Shown: positions 33,118 to 42,318, counted from the first letter of the stretch. The stretch is DNA of 64,000 bases from an uncultured Spirochaetaceae bacterium (GCA_944389145.1 CALXLH010000014.1:82279-146278); one strand, 5' to 3'. The notes: generated by a model from the sequence alone, not told the origin. A program made the numbers and translations.

Positions 33118-34458
33118 TTAGGACTGCCTCAGGAAACGGCGGTTATGGAGCAGTATCAGCACAGATAATGCCGCGCATAGCAATGCCGTAAGCGGCTGAT
33201 TCATCCATATTCCCTGCAGATGCAGCGGATATAGCAGCGCGATCAGCAGGAGAGGAAACATGCATGCATTGGCCACGGATATCGCGGCGGCATACCTTGG
33301 CTTCTCTATGGCCGACATGAAGCACTGAGTACAGATCCCGATCCATCTCACGATATACCCCAGCGATGCTATCCTCACAGCCGTTATCCCCAGCGAATGT
33401 ATGGAAGCCCCGCCCTCTCCGATGAAGAGGTTGACCGCCACCTCAGGGAAGAAGAAGAGGAAGAGGAAGAGAAGATTTGACAGCACCGCTCCGAAGCCGA
33501 AGCAGTACTTCTCTATCGCGGCAACCCTGTCCTTGCGTCCCGCTCCCCAGTTGTATCCGACGGAGGGCTGCAGGGCATCGCAGGTACCGTAAAGGAGCGG
33601 TATGACGACACCATCGGCGTTCATCAGTATGCCATAGACGCTGACGGCATCGGCACCGCCGAATCTCAGCAGCATGACGTTCATCACGATCGACACCAGC
33701 CTTCCAGAGACGTTCGAAAGGAAGGTCGGCAAGCCGCAGGCGATGATCGTGCGGATCATCGGCAGGGAAAAGCGGGGACGGCGGAAATGGAGATCCAGGC
33801 GTCCACGTAGAAATGGGATGAAGCCAAAGATCACTGCAGTGAGTATTCCCAGCTCCGTGCCAAGAGCGGCAGACGCGATCCCCCCGCCAAGGAGGATGAG
33901 GAAGATCATCTCATAGATCACCGCCATCGTGGCAAGCACGACATTCATCATCAGCGAATAGCGGATACGCCCGCATATCCTCAGGTAGTTGTCGACGGCA
34001 AACGCGGCGGTCGTGAGCGGTGAGAAGAGCGCATATACCCTCAGATATGAGACGGCATACGGCACCAGCGTCTCATCGGCTCCCATCGCGCGGAAGAGCA
34101 TAGGAGCGGAGATGAAGAGGAACGAGCCAAGCACCACGCCGGCCGCGATGATCATCAGCACCGAGCATGTGAAGATGTTATCAGCACTCTCCCGGTCCCC
34201 CTTACCCAACCGTATGGCGATCTGTACCGATGATCCTACTCCGATAAGATCTGCCACGGCGTAGTTTATTATCACGAAGGGCATGGCGAGATTAAGGCCA
34301 GCGAAGGCCTCTGCTCCAAGCACGCGCCCAACAAGGATAGCCTCAAGAAGATAATACATCGAGGAAAGCAGCATCCCCAACGCTCCGGGGATGGCGGCCT
34401 TGAAGAAGAGATGGCCTGGCCGTGTCATTATGAAGAGTCTTTCCGTATCCTGAGGCAT
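33118..34458 (-). CDS. MATE-family efflux transporter
   Basis: The second MATE protein of the window (446 aa), with twelve helices. AAIPGALGMLLSSMYYLLEA followed by ILVGRVLGAEAFAGL is the N-terminal MATE motif, and a related repeat starts near residue 235 (IIACGLPTFLSNVSGRLVSI). It is closest to the MepA-like branch. GGAG lies 7 bases before the ATG. The gene is divergent from a MerR regulator with an effector domain; a MerR-type operator in the 52-bp spacer suggests drug- or metabolite-induced export. Confidence 0.9.
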   Translation of the reverse strand: MPQDTERLFIMTRPGHLFFKAAIPGALGMLLSSMYYLLEAILVGRVLGAEAFAGLNLAMPFVIINYAVADLIGVGSSVQIAIRLGKGDRESADNIFTCSVLMIIAAGVVLGSFLFISAPMLFRAMGADETLVPYAVSYLRVYALFSPLTTAAFAVDNYLRICGRIRYSLMMNVVLATMAVIYEMIFLILLGGGIASAALGTELGILTAVIFGFIPFLRGRLDLHFRRPRFSLPMIRTIIACGLPTFLSNVSGRLVSIVMNVMLLRFGGADAVSVYGILMNADGVVIPLLYGTCDALQPSVGYNWGAGRKDRVAAIEKYCFGFGAVLSNLLFLFLFFFPEVAVNLFIGEGGASIHSLGITAVRIASLGYIVRWIGICTQCFMSAIEKPRYAAAISVANACMFPLLLIALLYPLHLQGIWMNQPLTALLCAALSVLILLHNRRFLRQS

Positions 34459-34481
34459 ATCAATACTCCGGTACTATGAAA

Positions 34482-34504
34482 AACCATGGAGTTAGTCCAT
34501 AGTC
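34482..34504 (-). promoter_or_regulatory. MerR-type operator in the MATE/MerR divergent promoter
   Basis: A 23-bp element with arms ATGGA-GTTAG-TCCAT and outer AAC/GTC lies directly after a consensus-like -35 box (TTGACT, 34506-34501 on the minus strand). MerR-family activators bind dyads in over-long spacers of this kind; a weak -10 (TTTCAT) follows at 19 bp. Control of the MATE gene by the divergent MerR is inferred. Confidence 0.55.
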
Positions 34505-34510
34505 AATAAT

Positions 34511-35311
34511 ATGCAGAGGAAAGGTGAGAAGCTATACAAGGCAGGAGATTTCGCCAAGATCTCAGGAATCAGCAAGGATACGCTCTTCTTCTATGACAGG
34601 ATCGGCCTCTTCAAGCCGATGATGAGGGCGCAGAACGGATACAGATACTACAGCCTGTCCCAGCTGTCGCTGCTGAATACGATACTATCCCTCAGGAGCA
34701 TGGACGTCCCCATATCGAGGATACTGGAATACATATCCGGAAGGGATCCTGACTCCTTCATATCGCTGATGAATCTGGAAAGGGAGAGGATAGATGGAAG
34801 GATAAGGGAACTTGAGATGATGCGGCAGTCGATCGACAGGCTCTCAGCGCTGATAGAAAAAGCGCGCCAGGAAGCCGTCGCCATCCTTCCCTTCCCTGCA
34901 TGCAGCATAGTCGAGAGCGGCGAGACAATGCCGGACAAGGCCACTGGCAACGATGACTGGTGGGCACTCTACTCATCGGTATCAAGCAGGATGCATGACA
35001 TAGGCATCGCCGGTTCCAGGATTGCCATATCAGACATACTGAGCGGTGAATATGCGAGGGTGATGACCGTGTTCATCGAGAGCAACGAGCCGGTAGGAAG
35101 CGAGATACCGCAAGGGCTCTACGCGGTGAAGTACGTCAAAGGCCCCTACTCTGCGCTTGATAAGGCCTACCGCAACCTGCTTAAGGAGATAGAGGCACAG
35201 GGATACAGGGTAGTATCGGACGCGTTCGAGGAGTATGTGATCGACGAGCTTGCCACCGATGATGAGGAGGAGTATGTCTCGAGGATACGCATCATGGTGG
35301 AGAGGCGGTAG
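34511..35311 (+). CDS. MerR-family regulator with GyrI-like effector domain
   Basis: A 266-residue regulator. Residues 7-75 are a MerR winged helix (KAGDFAKISGISKDTLFFYD, RAQNGYRYYSLSQLSLL). A dimerising coiled coil follows to about 120, then a C-terminal GyrI/BmrR-like ligand domain (about 135-266) with VKYVKGPYSALDKAYRNLL and an acidic C-terminus (FEEYVIDELATDDEEEYVSR). Proteins of the BmrR kind sense amphipathic drugs and switch on efflux pumps. No RBS precedes the ATG, so the transcript may be leaderless. Its divergent neighbour is a MATE pump. Confidence 0.88.
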   Translation: MQRKGEKLYKAGDFAKISGISKDTLFFYDRIGLFKPMMRAQNGYRYYSLSQLSLLNTILSLRSMDVPISRILEYISGRDPDSFISLMNLERERIDGRIRELEMMRQSIDRLSALIEKARQEAVAILPFPACSIVESGETMPDKATGNDDWWALYSSVSSRMHDIGIAGSRIAISDILSGEYARVMTVFIESNEPVGSEIPQGLYAVKYVKGPYSALDKAYRNLLKEIEAQGYRVVSDAFEEYVIDELATDDEEEYVSRIRIMVERR

Positions 35312-35322
35312 CCAGAAAGAGC

Positions 35323-35346
35323 GAAGCGGACCCGAAGGCCCGCTTC
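35323..35346. terminator. Hairpin between convergent merR and transporter genes
   Basis: GAAGCGG/CCGCTTC with a 10-base loop lies 12 bases after the merR stop; on the minus strand it is followed by GCTCTTTCTGG. A second small hairpin GATGCC/GGCATC (35367-35381) is closer to the transporter stop. Confidence 0.45.
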
Positions 35347-35392
35347 ACGATAGGTGTATCATCCATGATGCCTAAGGCATCCTGAATCCATA

Positions 35393-36595
35393 TCAGGCGA
35401 CGAAGTAGTTTACGAACACGCCGGTGATGAGGACCGATGTGATCGTCAGGCAGATGAAGCCTGCCACGAGCATCTTCGGCAGGATGTTGTCGAGGATCAT
35501 CTGCTCCTCGTCCTCTGTCGTGGCGATCGTCTTGGCGACCTCGGTGGAAACGACATAGGTTCCCGGGAATCCGAAGAGGCATGAGCATGCCATGCCGCAG
35601 CATAGCTGCCATGAGTAGTGGAAGATCTTTCCCACCACGACCGCGATGACGAACATCGAGAGGATACCGATGATGAACGCACCGATGACGACAGGCAGGA
35701 GCGATGCGACGTCCTGAGGCGTAACAGCGGTAAGGAAGACAAGAATCGATACCATACAGACGATCAGTCCGATACCATAGCAGTTCGACTTCTTCATGAC
35801 ATCATGCTCAAGGAATCCGATCTCCTGTGCCACGACGCCGAGGATAAGGCAGATGACATACTTGTGGATAGCGCCACCGGTCAGATCGGAAAGCCAGAAC
35901 GAAAGGAGCGATACGATACAGGACTTCGCAAGAAGGATGAACGATGTCTGATACTTCTCAGGAAGAGCCGGGATGAGCTTCTTCTTAGCAGGCTTATCTG
36001 TAGCGGTCTCCTCGAATACGATCCTCTCCCACTTGATCGAGCCATCGTTGTATCCCTTCCTGAGCCTTCTCGCCTCACCGCGGAGGAAGAGAGAAGCCAG
36101 AGGATAGCCGATGATGCCCTGGACCGCGACGATGATCGTGGCAAGGACGCCAGCGAGCTTGAGGGTATCAGGAGAACCCATGGCGGTGATCGCATCGTTT
36201 ACGACGACTGCGGATACCCAGCCTCCCGTGATAGGTCCGACGAGGGCAACCGCGAAGTTGTTGCCGAGGATCGGGCGGGAGACGAAGAACATCAGGATAC
36301 CGCCGACGATGACGATAGCCAGTCCAAGCACGACGACCTTCCACTGGTCGATGAAGGACTTGAGGTCAAGCAGCGTACCCATGTTGACGATGAAGAGACC
36401 CGTCATCATCGTGGAGATCTGCATCAGACCCGCGTCGGTGAAGAGCGTCGTCGGCACTAATCCTGACCAGAACAGGATCAGGAACGTGATCGATGCGAAC
36501 AGCAGCACCGGTATGATGGCGTGTGTCCTATCGGAGATCCAGTCACCGATAGCGAAGATGACACATACGATTGTAAGAGCTAGCATCCCATCCAT
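35393..36595 (-). CDS. Multi-pass transporter of uncertain family (GltS-like fold suspected)
   Basis: This 400-residue integral membrane protein has about ten helices and a cytoplasmic loop of about 45 polar residues in the middle (starting RGEARRLRKGYNDGSI), giving two halves of similar layout. The glycine-rich patches VGPITGGWVSAVV and CLFGFPGTYVVSTEV are in equivalent positions, as in carboxylate transporters with inverted repeats such as GltS. I do not recognise the exact family. It is the last gene of the molybdenum-hydroxylase operon, 14 bases after its large subunit, so it probably imports that pathway's substrate or exports its product. Confidence 0.6.
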   Translation of the reverse strand: MDGMLALTIVCVIFAIGDWISDRTHAIIPVLLFASITFLILFWSGLVPTTLFTDAGLMQISTMMTGLFIVNMGTLLDLKSFIDQWKVVVLGLAIVIVGGILMFFVSRPILGNNFAVALVGPITGGWVSAVVVNDAITAMGSPDTLKLAGVLATIIVAVQGIIGYPLASLFLRGEARRLRKGYNDGSIKWERIVFEETATDKPAKKKLIPALPEKYQTSFILLAKSCIVSLLSFWLSDLTGGAIHKYVICLILGVVAQEIGFLEHDVMKKSNCYGIGLIVCMVSILVFLTAVTPQDVASLLPVVIGAFIIGILSMFVIAVVVGKIFHYSWQLCCGMACSCLFGFPGTYVVSTEVAKTIATTEDEEQMILDNILPKMLVAGFICLTITSVLITGVFVNYFVA

Positions 36596-36609
36596 AGCTT
36601 CCCTCCTTA

Positions 36610-38910
36610 TCAGCTCTTTTCCGCTGACTTCTTTATAGCTTCCATGACGCGCACAGGAGTCATGGGAATCTCATTGATCGCGACGCCGATGGCATCGTAT
36701 ACGGCATTGCGGATAGCCGGTGCGCCAGGCACGATAGGCGGCTCTCCGACACCCTTGGCCCCGAACGGTCCAAGCACATTCGGATGCTCCACGATGATCG
36801 TCCTCAGGTTCGGGATATCCTTCGCCGTAGGAATGAGGAAATCATGGAACGTATGGTTCTTCATCCTTCCGTTCGACATGAAATGCTCCTCCATCAGCGC
36901 CCAGCCGATCGCCTGGGCCATTCCACCCTCGAACTGGCCCTCTACGGTATCCGGGTTGATCGCCTTTCCGATATCACAGGCAAGGAGAGCATCCTCCACG
37001 GTAATCTCTCCCGTCTCGATATCCACGGCAACCTGCACGCCCTGGCATCCGAAGGCGTAGGTATGCATCTTATCACCCAGTCCATCACCCTTCGGAGCTG
37101 CCATCGGCGGATACCATGAGCCAATGGCTCCAAGCGGTACCTGGGAGGAGAACGCCTTTGCGATGACAGCAGATAGAGGCACTCCCTCGTTCTCCAGTCC
37201 CTTAGCGAAGACCTTGTTATCGAAGAATACGACATTCTCCTTTCCGGTCTTGAGCATCGGAGCAGCGACAGCGGCAAAACGCTCCTTGAGCTTCTCAAGC
37301 CCATTGACGATCGCGTTGCCGGTAAGGACGGTGGTCCTGGAGGCAACGGTGGCACCGGACTCAAGCGATGCGGCGGAATCCGCATAGTCAAGGTAGACCT
37401 TATCTATCGATACGCCCATCGTATCGGCAGCGATCTGCTTCATCGCGATCAGGAATCCCTGGCCAAGCTCTGATGCAGATACGCCTATGTTTATCGAGCC
37501 ATCGGGCTGTGCCTGCACCATGACATGGGCTCCATCGGTGGCAGAACCGGTACCGGTGCCATACATGAAGCATGCGATTCCACGCCCTCTCCTAATCCTA
37601 GGATCACTGTTATCCAGCGGCTCATTGAACTTCGGGTCGCTCGTCACGCGGCGTATGCACTCCTCAAGCCCAAGTCCACGCTCCTCCATCATAGGCTGTC
37701 CCCAGATGGTGGTATCGCCATCGCGGAGGATATTCTTCAGCCTCAGCTCCACAGGATCCATGTTCAGGCGATGGGCAAGCTCATCCATCTGGCACTCCAT
37801 CGCGAAGTGAGCCTGAGGACTGCCAAGGCCACGGAACGCGCATCCATACGGATGATCGGTGAATACCGACCATGAATGAGTGAGGGCATTATCGATCGAA
37901 TAAGGGCCACCGGCGTACTGTGTCGTCCGGGATGGTATCGCATCGATGGACTTATAAGCGCCCTTATCGATGATCGTCTCTACCTTTATGCCCAGGATCT
38001 TACCGCTCTTGTCCGCAGCAAGCTGATGATGGATAAGCGAAGGATGCCTCTTTCCGGTTCCCTTGAAGACCTCGTCCCTTGTCAGCTCGAAATAGACCGG
38101 GCGCTTGGTCCTGATGGACAGCACGCCAGCCACGACAGAGACATCGAATGTAGAGTCTTCCTTCCCTCCGAAGCCGCCTCCGACGAGCTGGCTGCATACA
38201 TGTATCCTGCTCTGGGGCATGCCGAACGCATCGCTCATCGCCCTCTTCGCAAGCTGTACGGCATGCTGCGGGCTCCAGATCGTTATGCCGCCCTGGATGG
38301 GATCATACTGCGCGATCGCTACATCCGGCTCCATATACGCATGGTCTACGAGAGGAGTCTTGTACCAGTTGTCGATGATGACATCAGCCTCCTTGAAGGC
38401 CTTTTCCACATCACCCTTCCTGATGATCTGCTCATCAGAGATGTTATGGTTCTTATGGAACGGATTGTCCTTATGAAGCATAGGAGAGGATGGATCGAGC
38501 ATGAATGCAGGATCATCATAGCCCTCAAGAGGCTCATACTCCACCTTGATAAGCTTCACGGCCCTCTCAGCAGCCTCCTTGGTCTCGGCTGCGACAAGGG
38601 CAACAGGATCGCCCTCGTAAAGAACCTCATCCTTCGCGATGACAGGCTTATCTGGAACCATGCCGCCATAGCCGTTCTTTCCAGGCAGGTCATCTGCCGT
38701 CATGACTGTCACGACACCATCAAGCGCCTCAGCCTCAGATGTATCGATGCTGAGGATGCGCGCATGGCCATATGGAGGGAAGAGAGCCTTCGCGTAAAGC
38801 ATGTCTCTCCTGTTCATCCAGATATCGCCGGTATACTTAGCAGCTCCTGTAGCCTTGGCAAGGCTATCGGTACGTGCCAGGCGCTGCCCAACGTATTTTT
38901 CCTTGACCAT
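36610..38910 (-). CDS. xdhA: Xanthine dehydrogenase-family molybdopterin-binding (large) subunit
   Basis: This is the catalytic subunit (766 aa) of a molybdenum hydroxylase. Visible are VGQRLARTDSLAKATGAAKY at the N-terminus, GGGFGGKED in the molybdopterin domain, FRGLGSPQAHFAMECQMDEL, and the final GAKGVGEPP with the conserved catalytic Glu. Its small and FAD subunits are separate genes upstream, interrupted by ridA. Such enzymes hydroxylate purines, nicotinate or other heterocycles with water and feed electrons to NAD. I start at the ATG at 38910, with AAGGAG upstream; a longer frame has no support. The substrate is not fixed by motif. Confidence 0.88.
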   Translation of the reverse strand: MVKEKYVGQRLARTDSLAKATGAAKYTGDIWMNRRDMLYAKALFPPYGHARILSIDTSEAEALDGVVTVMTADDLPGKNGYGGMVPDKPVIAKDEVLYEGDPVALVAAETKEAAERAVKLIKVEYEPLEGYDDPAFMLDPSSPMLHKDNPFHKNHNISDEQIIRKGDVEKAFKEADVIIDNWYKTPLVDHAYMEPDVAIAQYDPIQGGITIWSPQHAVQLAKRAMSDAFGMPQSRIHVCSQLVGGGFGGKEDSTFDVSVVAGVLSIRTKRPVYFELTRDEVFKGTGKRHPSLIHHQLAADKSGKILGIKVETIIDKGAYKSIDAIPSRTTQYAGGPYSIDNALTHSWSVFTDHPYGCAFRGLGSPQAHFAMECQMDELAHRLNMDPVELRLKNILRDGDTTIWGQPMMEERGLGLEECIRRVTSDPKFNEPLDNSDPRIRRGRGIACFMYGTGTGSATDGAHVMVQAQPDGSINIGVSASELGQGFLIAMKQIAADTMGVSIDKVYLDYADSAASLESGATVASRTTVLTGNAIVNGLEKLKERFAAVAAPMLKTGKENVVFFDNKVFAKGLENEGVPLSAVIAKAFSSQVPLGAIGSWYPPMAAPKGDGLGDKMHTYAFGCQGVQVAVDIETGEITVEDALLACDIGKAINPDTVEGQFEGGMAQAIGWALMEEHFMSNGRMKNHTFHDFLIPTAKDIPNLRTIIVEHPNVLGPFGAKGVGEPPIVPGAPAIRNAVYDAIGVAINEIPMTPVRVMEAIKKSAEKS

Positions 38911-38926
38911 CTCTGCTCCTTGGAGG

Positions 38927-39280
38927 CTACGCCCTGACCGCGGTGACGACCATCTCAACCAACGCCTCTTCCTTAGCCATCTTCGCCTGTACGGTCGCCC
39001 TTGCCGGCTCGAATCCTGGCTCGACCCAGGCTTCCCATACCCTGTTCATGTCATCGAAGTCCCTGATGATGTCCTTGAGGAACACCTGCGTGAAAAGAAT
39101 ATGCTTCTTATCAGAGCCATACTTCTGGAGCGTCTCGTCGATTATCTTAAGTATTCCCGCAGCCTGCTCTGCAACGGTATCGCCGGCAGGCATGCATGTC
39201 CTTCCTGTAAGATGAAGAATGCCATTGCATTCCGTAACAAGGCTCAGTCTTCCATTTCCCTCATAGTGCTTGACTTCCAT
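38927..39280 (-). CDS. ridA: RidA-family enamine/imine deaminase
   Basis: A protein of 117 residues of the YjgF/YER057c/UK114 (Rid) superfamily. The conserved segments are LHLTGRTCMPAGDTVAEQAA, ILKIIDETLQKYGSDKKHI and EPARATVQAKMAKEEALVEM; the usual RxxxxxxxLP-x-x-x-x-E motif is RATVQAKMAKEEALVE, with the substrate-anchoring Arg kept but shifted toward the RidB-like forms. GAGGAGGAG precedes the ATG at 39280. RidA hydrolyses reactive 2-aminoacrylate and other enamines. It lies between the iron-sulfur and molybdenum subunit genes, so it probably deaminates an unstable ring-opened intermediate of this pathway. Confidence 0.8.
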   Translation of the reverse strand: MEVKHYEGNGRLSLVTECNGILHLTGRTCMPAGDTVAEQAAGILKIIDETLQKYGSDKKHILFTQVFLKDIIRDFDDMNRVWEAWVEPGFEPARATVQAKMAKEEALVEMVVTAVRA

Positions 39281-39291
39281 ATGACTCCTCC

Positions 39292-39765
39292 TCAATTGCC
39301 TTTACGCATACGCTCAGCGGCAAGCTGAACGGCCTTTATGATCTTCTGATAACCAGTACACCTGCAGAGATTACCGCTCAATGCAGTCCTTATCTCATCC
39401 TCGCTTGGATCAGGATTCTTCTCCAGCAGGGCTATAGTGGTCAGCACCATGCCAGGGGTGCAGAATCCGCACTGGACGGCGCTTGCATCGACGAATGCCT
39501 GCTGCACCACATGTGGATGCTCAAGCGTTCCGACGCCTTCTATGGTAGTAACGCTGCGTCCTTCCACCATTGCGGTAAGAAGTATGCATGACCTCACGGC
39601 ATCTCCATCCAGAAGCACGGTGCAGGCGCCGCAGTCCCCCGTACCACAGCCCTTCTTCGTTCCCGTAAGATAGAAACGCTCACGAAGGGTATCTACGAGT
39701 ACCTCGGTCTCATTGACCTGGCATGACACCGGCTTGCCATTAAGGGTGAAAGCCACAGTAACCAT
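39292..39765 (-). CDS. xdhC: Xanthine dehydrogenase-family 2Fe-2S subunit
   Basis: The 157-residue subunit carries two 2Fe-2S clusters. The ferredoxin-like N-terminal domain has Cys40, Cys45, Cys48 (GCGTGDCGAC) and Cys60. The C-terminal helical domain has QCGFCTPGM and LCRCTGYQ. It relays electrons from the molybdenum centre to FAD. Its ATG overlaps the FAD-subunit stop by one base. Confidence 0.93.
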   Translation of the reverse strand: MVTVAFTLNGKPVSCQVNETEVLVDTLRERFYLTGTKKGCGTGDCGACTVLLDGDAVRSCILLTAMVEGRSVTTIEGVGTLEHPHVVQQAFVDASAVQCGFCTPGMVLTTIALLEKNPDPSEDEIRTALSGNLCRCTGYQKIIKAVQLAAERMRKGN

Positions 39766-40622
39766 CAGACATTACCTCCTGCATTCTCCAGAGCCTTCTC
39801 GAAGGCCCTTGCGACGGCAGCACACACGACGCTCTTCTTATACTCCGTGAAGTAGCTCTTATGGAGCCTAGCCTCCACGGGCCAGCTATTCCTTACGTAC
39901 TCGATGGCCTTATCTCCGCTCATGCCGACAACGGCCTTCTCCGTCTCTGTGCCATGGACAAGCGTGGCGTTAAGGGCGCCGAGGGCCACCGAGCAGGAAG
40001 AGATGACTCCATTGCTCAGGGCAAGGCGTACGCCGATGATGACCTTCGCGATATCCTGGGCCTTCCTTCTGGAGAGACGGCAATAACCTGTGCCCTCACC
40101 CTTATCAAGGACAGGAACCCTTATCTCAGTAAGAAGCTCATCGCCTTCCATGACGGTCTTGTATGAAGATGCCGTGTCATAGAAATCAGCAAGATCAACG
40201 ACGCGCTCCCCCTTCGCAGACTCCAGGACCACGGATGCCTTCAAGGCATAGAGCATGGCCGCGCAGTCAGCCGCGGGAGCAGCGGTGCAGAGATTGCCGG
40301 CGGCGGTTCCGATCACGCGTATCGCAGGAGAAGCCAGATGCCCCAGCGCCTCCATCAGCCCATGGTAAGGAGCAACCTCCTCACTCTCCATAAGCTCGCG
40401 GAACGTAACCCCGCCTCCGATATGCAGGAAGCCTCCATCTCTCCAGATGCGATGGAAATCCGGAAGCTGGGAAACCTGCATGATTGCCTTCGGCTGCACC
40501 TTGCCCTCCACGATCGAGAGAACGGCATCCGTGCCTCCGTTCACGACAAGAAGATCCTTTCCGTACTTACCGAGCAGGCCTACCGCCTCGGCCTTCGTCG
40601 AAGGTCTATAATACTCACTCAT
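39765..40622 (-). CDS. xdhB: Xanthine dehydrogenase-family FAD-binding subunit
   Basis: A protein of 285 residues with the CO-dehydrogenase flavoprotein fold: YYRPSTKAEAVGLLGKYG at the start, VNGGTDAVLSI for FAD pyrophosphate binding, ASPAIRVIGTAAGNLCTAAP around residue 105-125, and GYCRLSRRKAQDIAKV. I choose the ATG at 40622 because GGAGG is 6 bases upstream; a GTG at 40625 is possible. It passes electrons to NAD or ferredoxin. Confidence 0.92.
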   Translation of the reverse strand: MSEYYRPSTKAEAVGLLGKYGKDLLVVNGGTDAVLSIVEGKVQPKAIMQVSQLPDFHRIWRDGGFLHIGGGVTFRELMESEEVAPYHGLMEALGHLASPAIRVIGTAAGNLCTAAPAADCAAMLYALKASVVLESAKGERVVDLADFYDTASSYKTVMEGDELLTEIRVPVLDKGEGTGYCRLSRRKAQDIAKVIIGVRLALSNGVISSCSVALGALNATLVHGTETEKAVVGMSGDKAIEYVRNSWPVEARLHKSYFTEYKKSVVCAAVARAFEKALENAGGNV

Positions 40623-40637
40623 CACCAGCCTCCTTGA

Positions 40638-42149
40638 TCAGATGCGCTCGACGGTGCCTTCCCAGGTATCCATCGTCCTCTTCCTGGCATGCTCGTCATA
40701 CCAGTGCTTCGTAACGGTCTTTGCCCTCGTATAGAAGCGTACGCCATCGATACCAAGGACATGCTGGTCGCCGAAGAAGGAATCCTTATTGCCGGAGAAC
40801 GGGAAGTATGCGCTAGGAACGGGGATTCCGACGTTGATTCCGACCATTCCTCCATCGGTAAGCATCTCGAACTGACGGGCATAATAGCCATTCTGCGTGA
40901 AGATGCATGAGCCGTTGGCGAACGGATTGGCATTCATCACCCTGATGCCTTCATCGAAATCCTTGACGCGCTTGATGACTGTCACCGGTCCGAAGATCTC
41001 ACGCTGTCCGACACTCATATCCTCTGTTACATGGTCGAGGATCGTAGGACCTACGAAATAGCCCCCTTCGAAGCCCGGCACGACGCAATCACGCCCATCC
41101 AGCACCAGCTCAGCACCCTCGTCGATTCCCTTCTGTATCCAGTCAAGGATCGACTGCTTGTGCCTTGCATTGACGACAGGGCCGAGCTTGGTCTCTGGAT
41201 CATATGCGCAGCCGACCTTCATCGCCATCGCCTTCTCCTTGAGAAGAGCGACGAACTTATCAGCGATGGACTCCTGCACGACCACGACAGGAAGCGCCAT
41301 GCACCTCATGCCTGCGCATCCATACGTGGAGTTGATTATCGCATTGACGGTGCTCTCAAGATCGCAGTCCTCAAGGACGAGAGCATGGTTCTTCGCCTCG
41401 CACTGGGCCTGCACGCGCTTTCCATGGGCGGCAGCGACGGAATAGATATGCTTGCCGACATCGGTGGATCCTACGAACGTGACAGCCTTGATCCGTGGAT
41501 CGGTAAGGAAGATCTCCGACTCCACCCTTGAGCATGTCACTAGGTTCACGACGCCCTTCGGAAAGCCAGCCTCCTCATAGAACAGCTCCAGTATCCTCAT
41601 CGACGTAAGCGGCGTGAAGGATGCGGCCTTGAGCACCACTGTGTTTCCTGTGGCGATGGCAAGCGGCACCATCCATCCCCAGGGAATCATCGCGGGGAAG
41701 TTGAAAGGAACGATACCAGCGATGACTCCGAGAGGCACGCGGTATGTAGCGGTATCGAAGCCGGTAGTGACCTGGAGCGAGGCCCTGCCCTGCGAGATAT
41801 AAGGAGTAGCGCAGGCAAGCTCTGTGGGTTCGATTGCCTTAAGCACGTCACCCCTGGCCTCGTTGAGCGTCTTTCCCAGCTCCTTAGAGCAGAGATAGGT
41901 CAGCTCATCCAGATGCTCCATGAGGACATTCCTCCACCTGAACATCATCTGGGTCCTCTTGGATATCGACAGCATAGACCATTCGGGGAAGGCTGCCGCA
42001 GCTGATGCGATGGCATCCTCTACCTCATCCTTCGTGCAGCAAGGAACCTCAGCGATGACCTCACCCGTCGAAGAATCGGTAACGGACATCCACTTATCCG
42101 TCTTCGACTGTCTCCACTCACCATAAACGCAATATCCCTTTCTCTCCAT
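40638..42149 (-). CDS. mmsA: CoA-acylating methylmalonate-semialdehyde dehydrogenase family protein
   Basis: This aldehyde dehydrogenase of 503 residues belongs to the MmsA/IolA branch. The nucleophile Cys283 lies in CAGMRCMALP, matching GQRCMA of MmsA. The usual catalytic Glu region reads CEAKNHALVLEDCD with Asn, as in CoA-dependent members. PFNFPAMIPWGWMVPLAIAT is typical. It oxidises a 3-oxo aldehyde such as methylmalonate or malonate semialdehyde to propionyl- or acetyl-CoA with NAD. It is the first gene of the operon that encodes the molybdenum hydroxylase, so it may process the last carbon fragment of a heterocycle. Confidence 0.88.
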   Translation of the reverse strand: MERKGYCVYGEWRQSKTDKWMSVTDSSTGEVIAEVPCCTKDEVEDAIASAAAAFPEWSMLSISKRTQMMFRWRNVLMEHLDELTYLCSKELGKTLNEARGDVLKAIEPTELACATPYISQGRASLQVTTGFDTATYRVPLGVIAGIVPFNFPAMIPWGWMVPLAIATGNTVVLKAASFTPLTSMRILELFYEEAGFPKGVVNLVTCSRVESEIFLTDPRIKAVTFVGSTDVGKHIYSVAAAHGKRVQAQCEAKNHALVLEDCDLESTVNAIINSTYGCAGMRCMALPVVVVQESIADKFVALLKEKAMAMKVGCAYDPETKLGPVVNARHKQSILDWIQKGIDEGAELVLDGRDCVVPGFEGGYFVGPTILDHVTEDMSVGQREIFGPVTVIKRVKDFDEGIRVMNANPFANGSCIFTQNGYYARQFEMLTDGGMVGINVGIPVPSAYFPFSGNKDSFFGDQHVLGIDGVRFYTRAKTVTKHWYDEHARKRTMDTWEGTVERI

Positions 42150-42171
42150 GAAAATCCCTCGTTTTATTTTG

Positions 42172-42211
42172 TTTGGTGAAATTCTAGGAGCCTCATATAT
42201 ATTTGGTCAAA
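42172..42211 (-). promoter_or_regulatory. Promoter of the mmsA-xdh operon with repeated TTTGGT(C/G)AAA elements
   Basis: On the minus strand TTGACC (42210-42205), an 18-bp spacer and TAGAAT (42186-42181) form a strong promoter. TTTGGTCAAA (42202-42211, a TTTG/CAAA dyad) overlaps the -35 box, and TTTGGTGAAA (42172-42181) recurs 30 bp away over the -10 edge. They are candidate sites for the divergent IclR regulator. Confidence 0.55.
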
Positions 42212-42268
42212 CTTTTACGGCATCGAAAATTTCATTTTTTGAATTTAAATTTTCTTTTTGATATCATA

Positions 42269-42318
42269 ATTCCGATATTCGGAATAAAATTCCAACAAAG
42301 CGGAACGATCCATTATAT
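42269..42318 (+). promoter_or_regulatory. Dyad array and promoter of the iclR gene
   Basis: ATTCCGA-TAT-TCGGAAT (42269-42285) is a perfect 17-bp dyad. Its right arm also pairs with the next ATTCC to give GGAAT-AAA-ATTCC (42281-42293). The array runs into the -35 box of a promoter TTCCAA (42290-42295), 17-bp spacer, TTATAT (42313-42318). Autoregulation by IclR is inferred. Confidence 0.45.

Noticed and set aside
35323..35381. Hairpins between merR and the transporter as a repeat element
   Set aside because: Only two short unrelated stems are seen, consistent with terminators; no copies elsewhere in the window were noticed.
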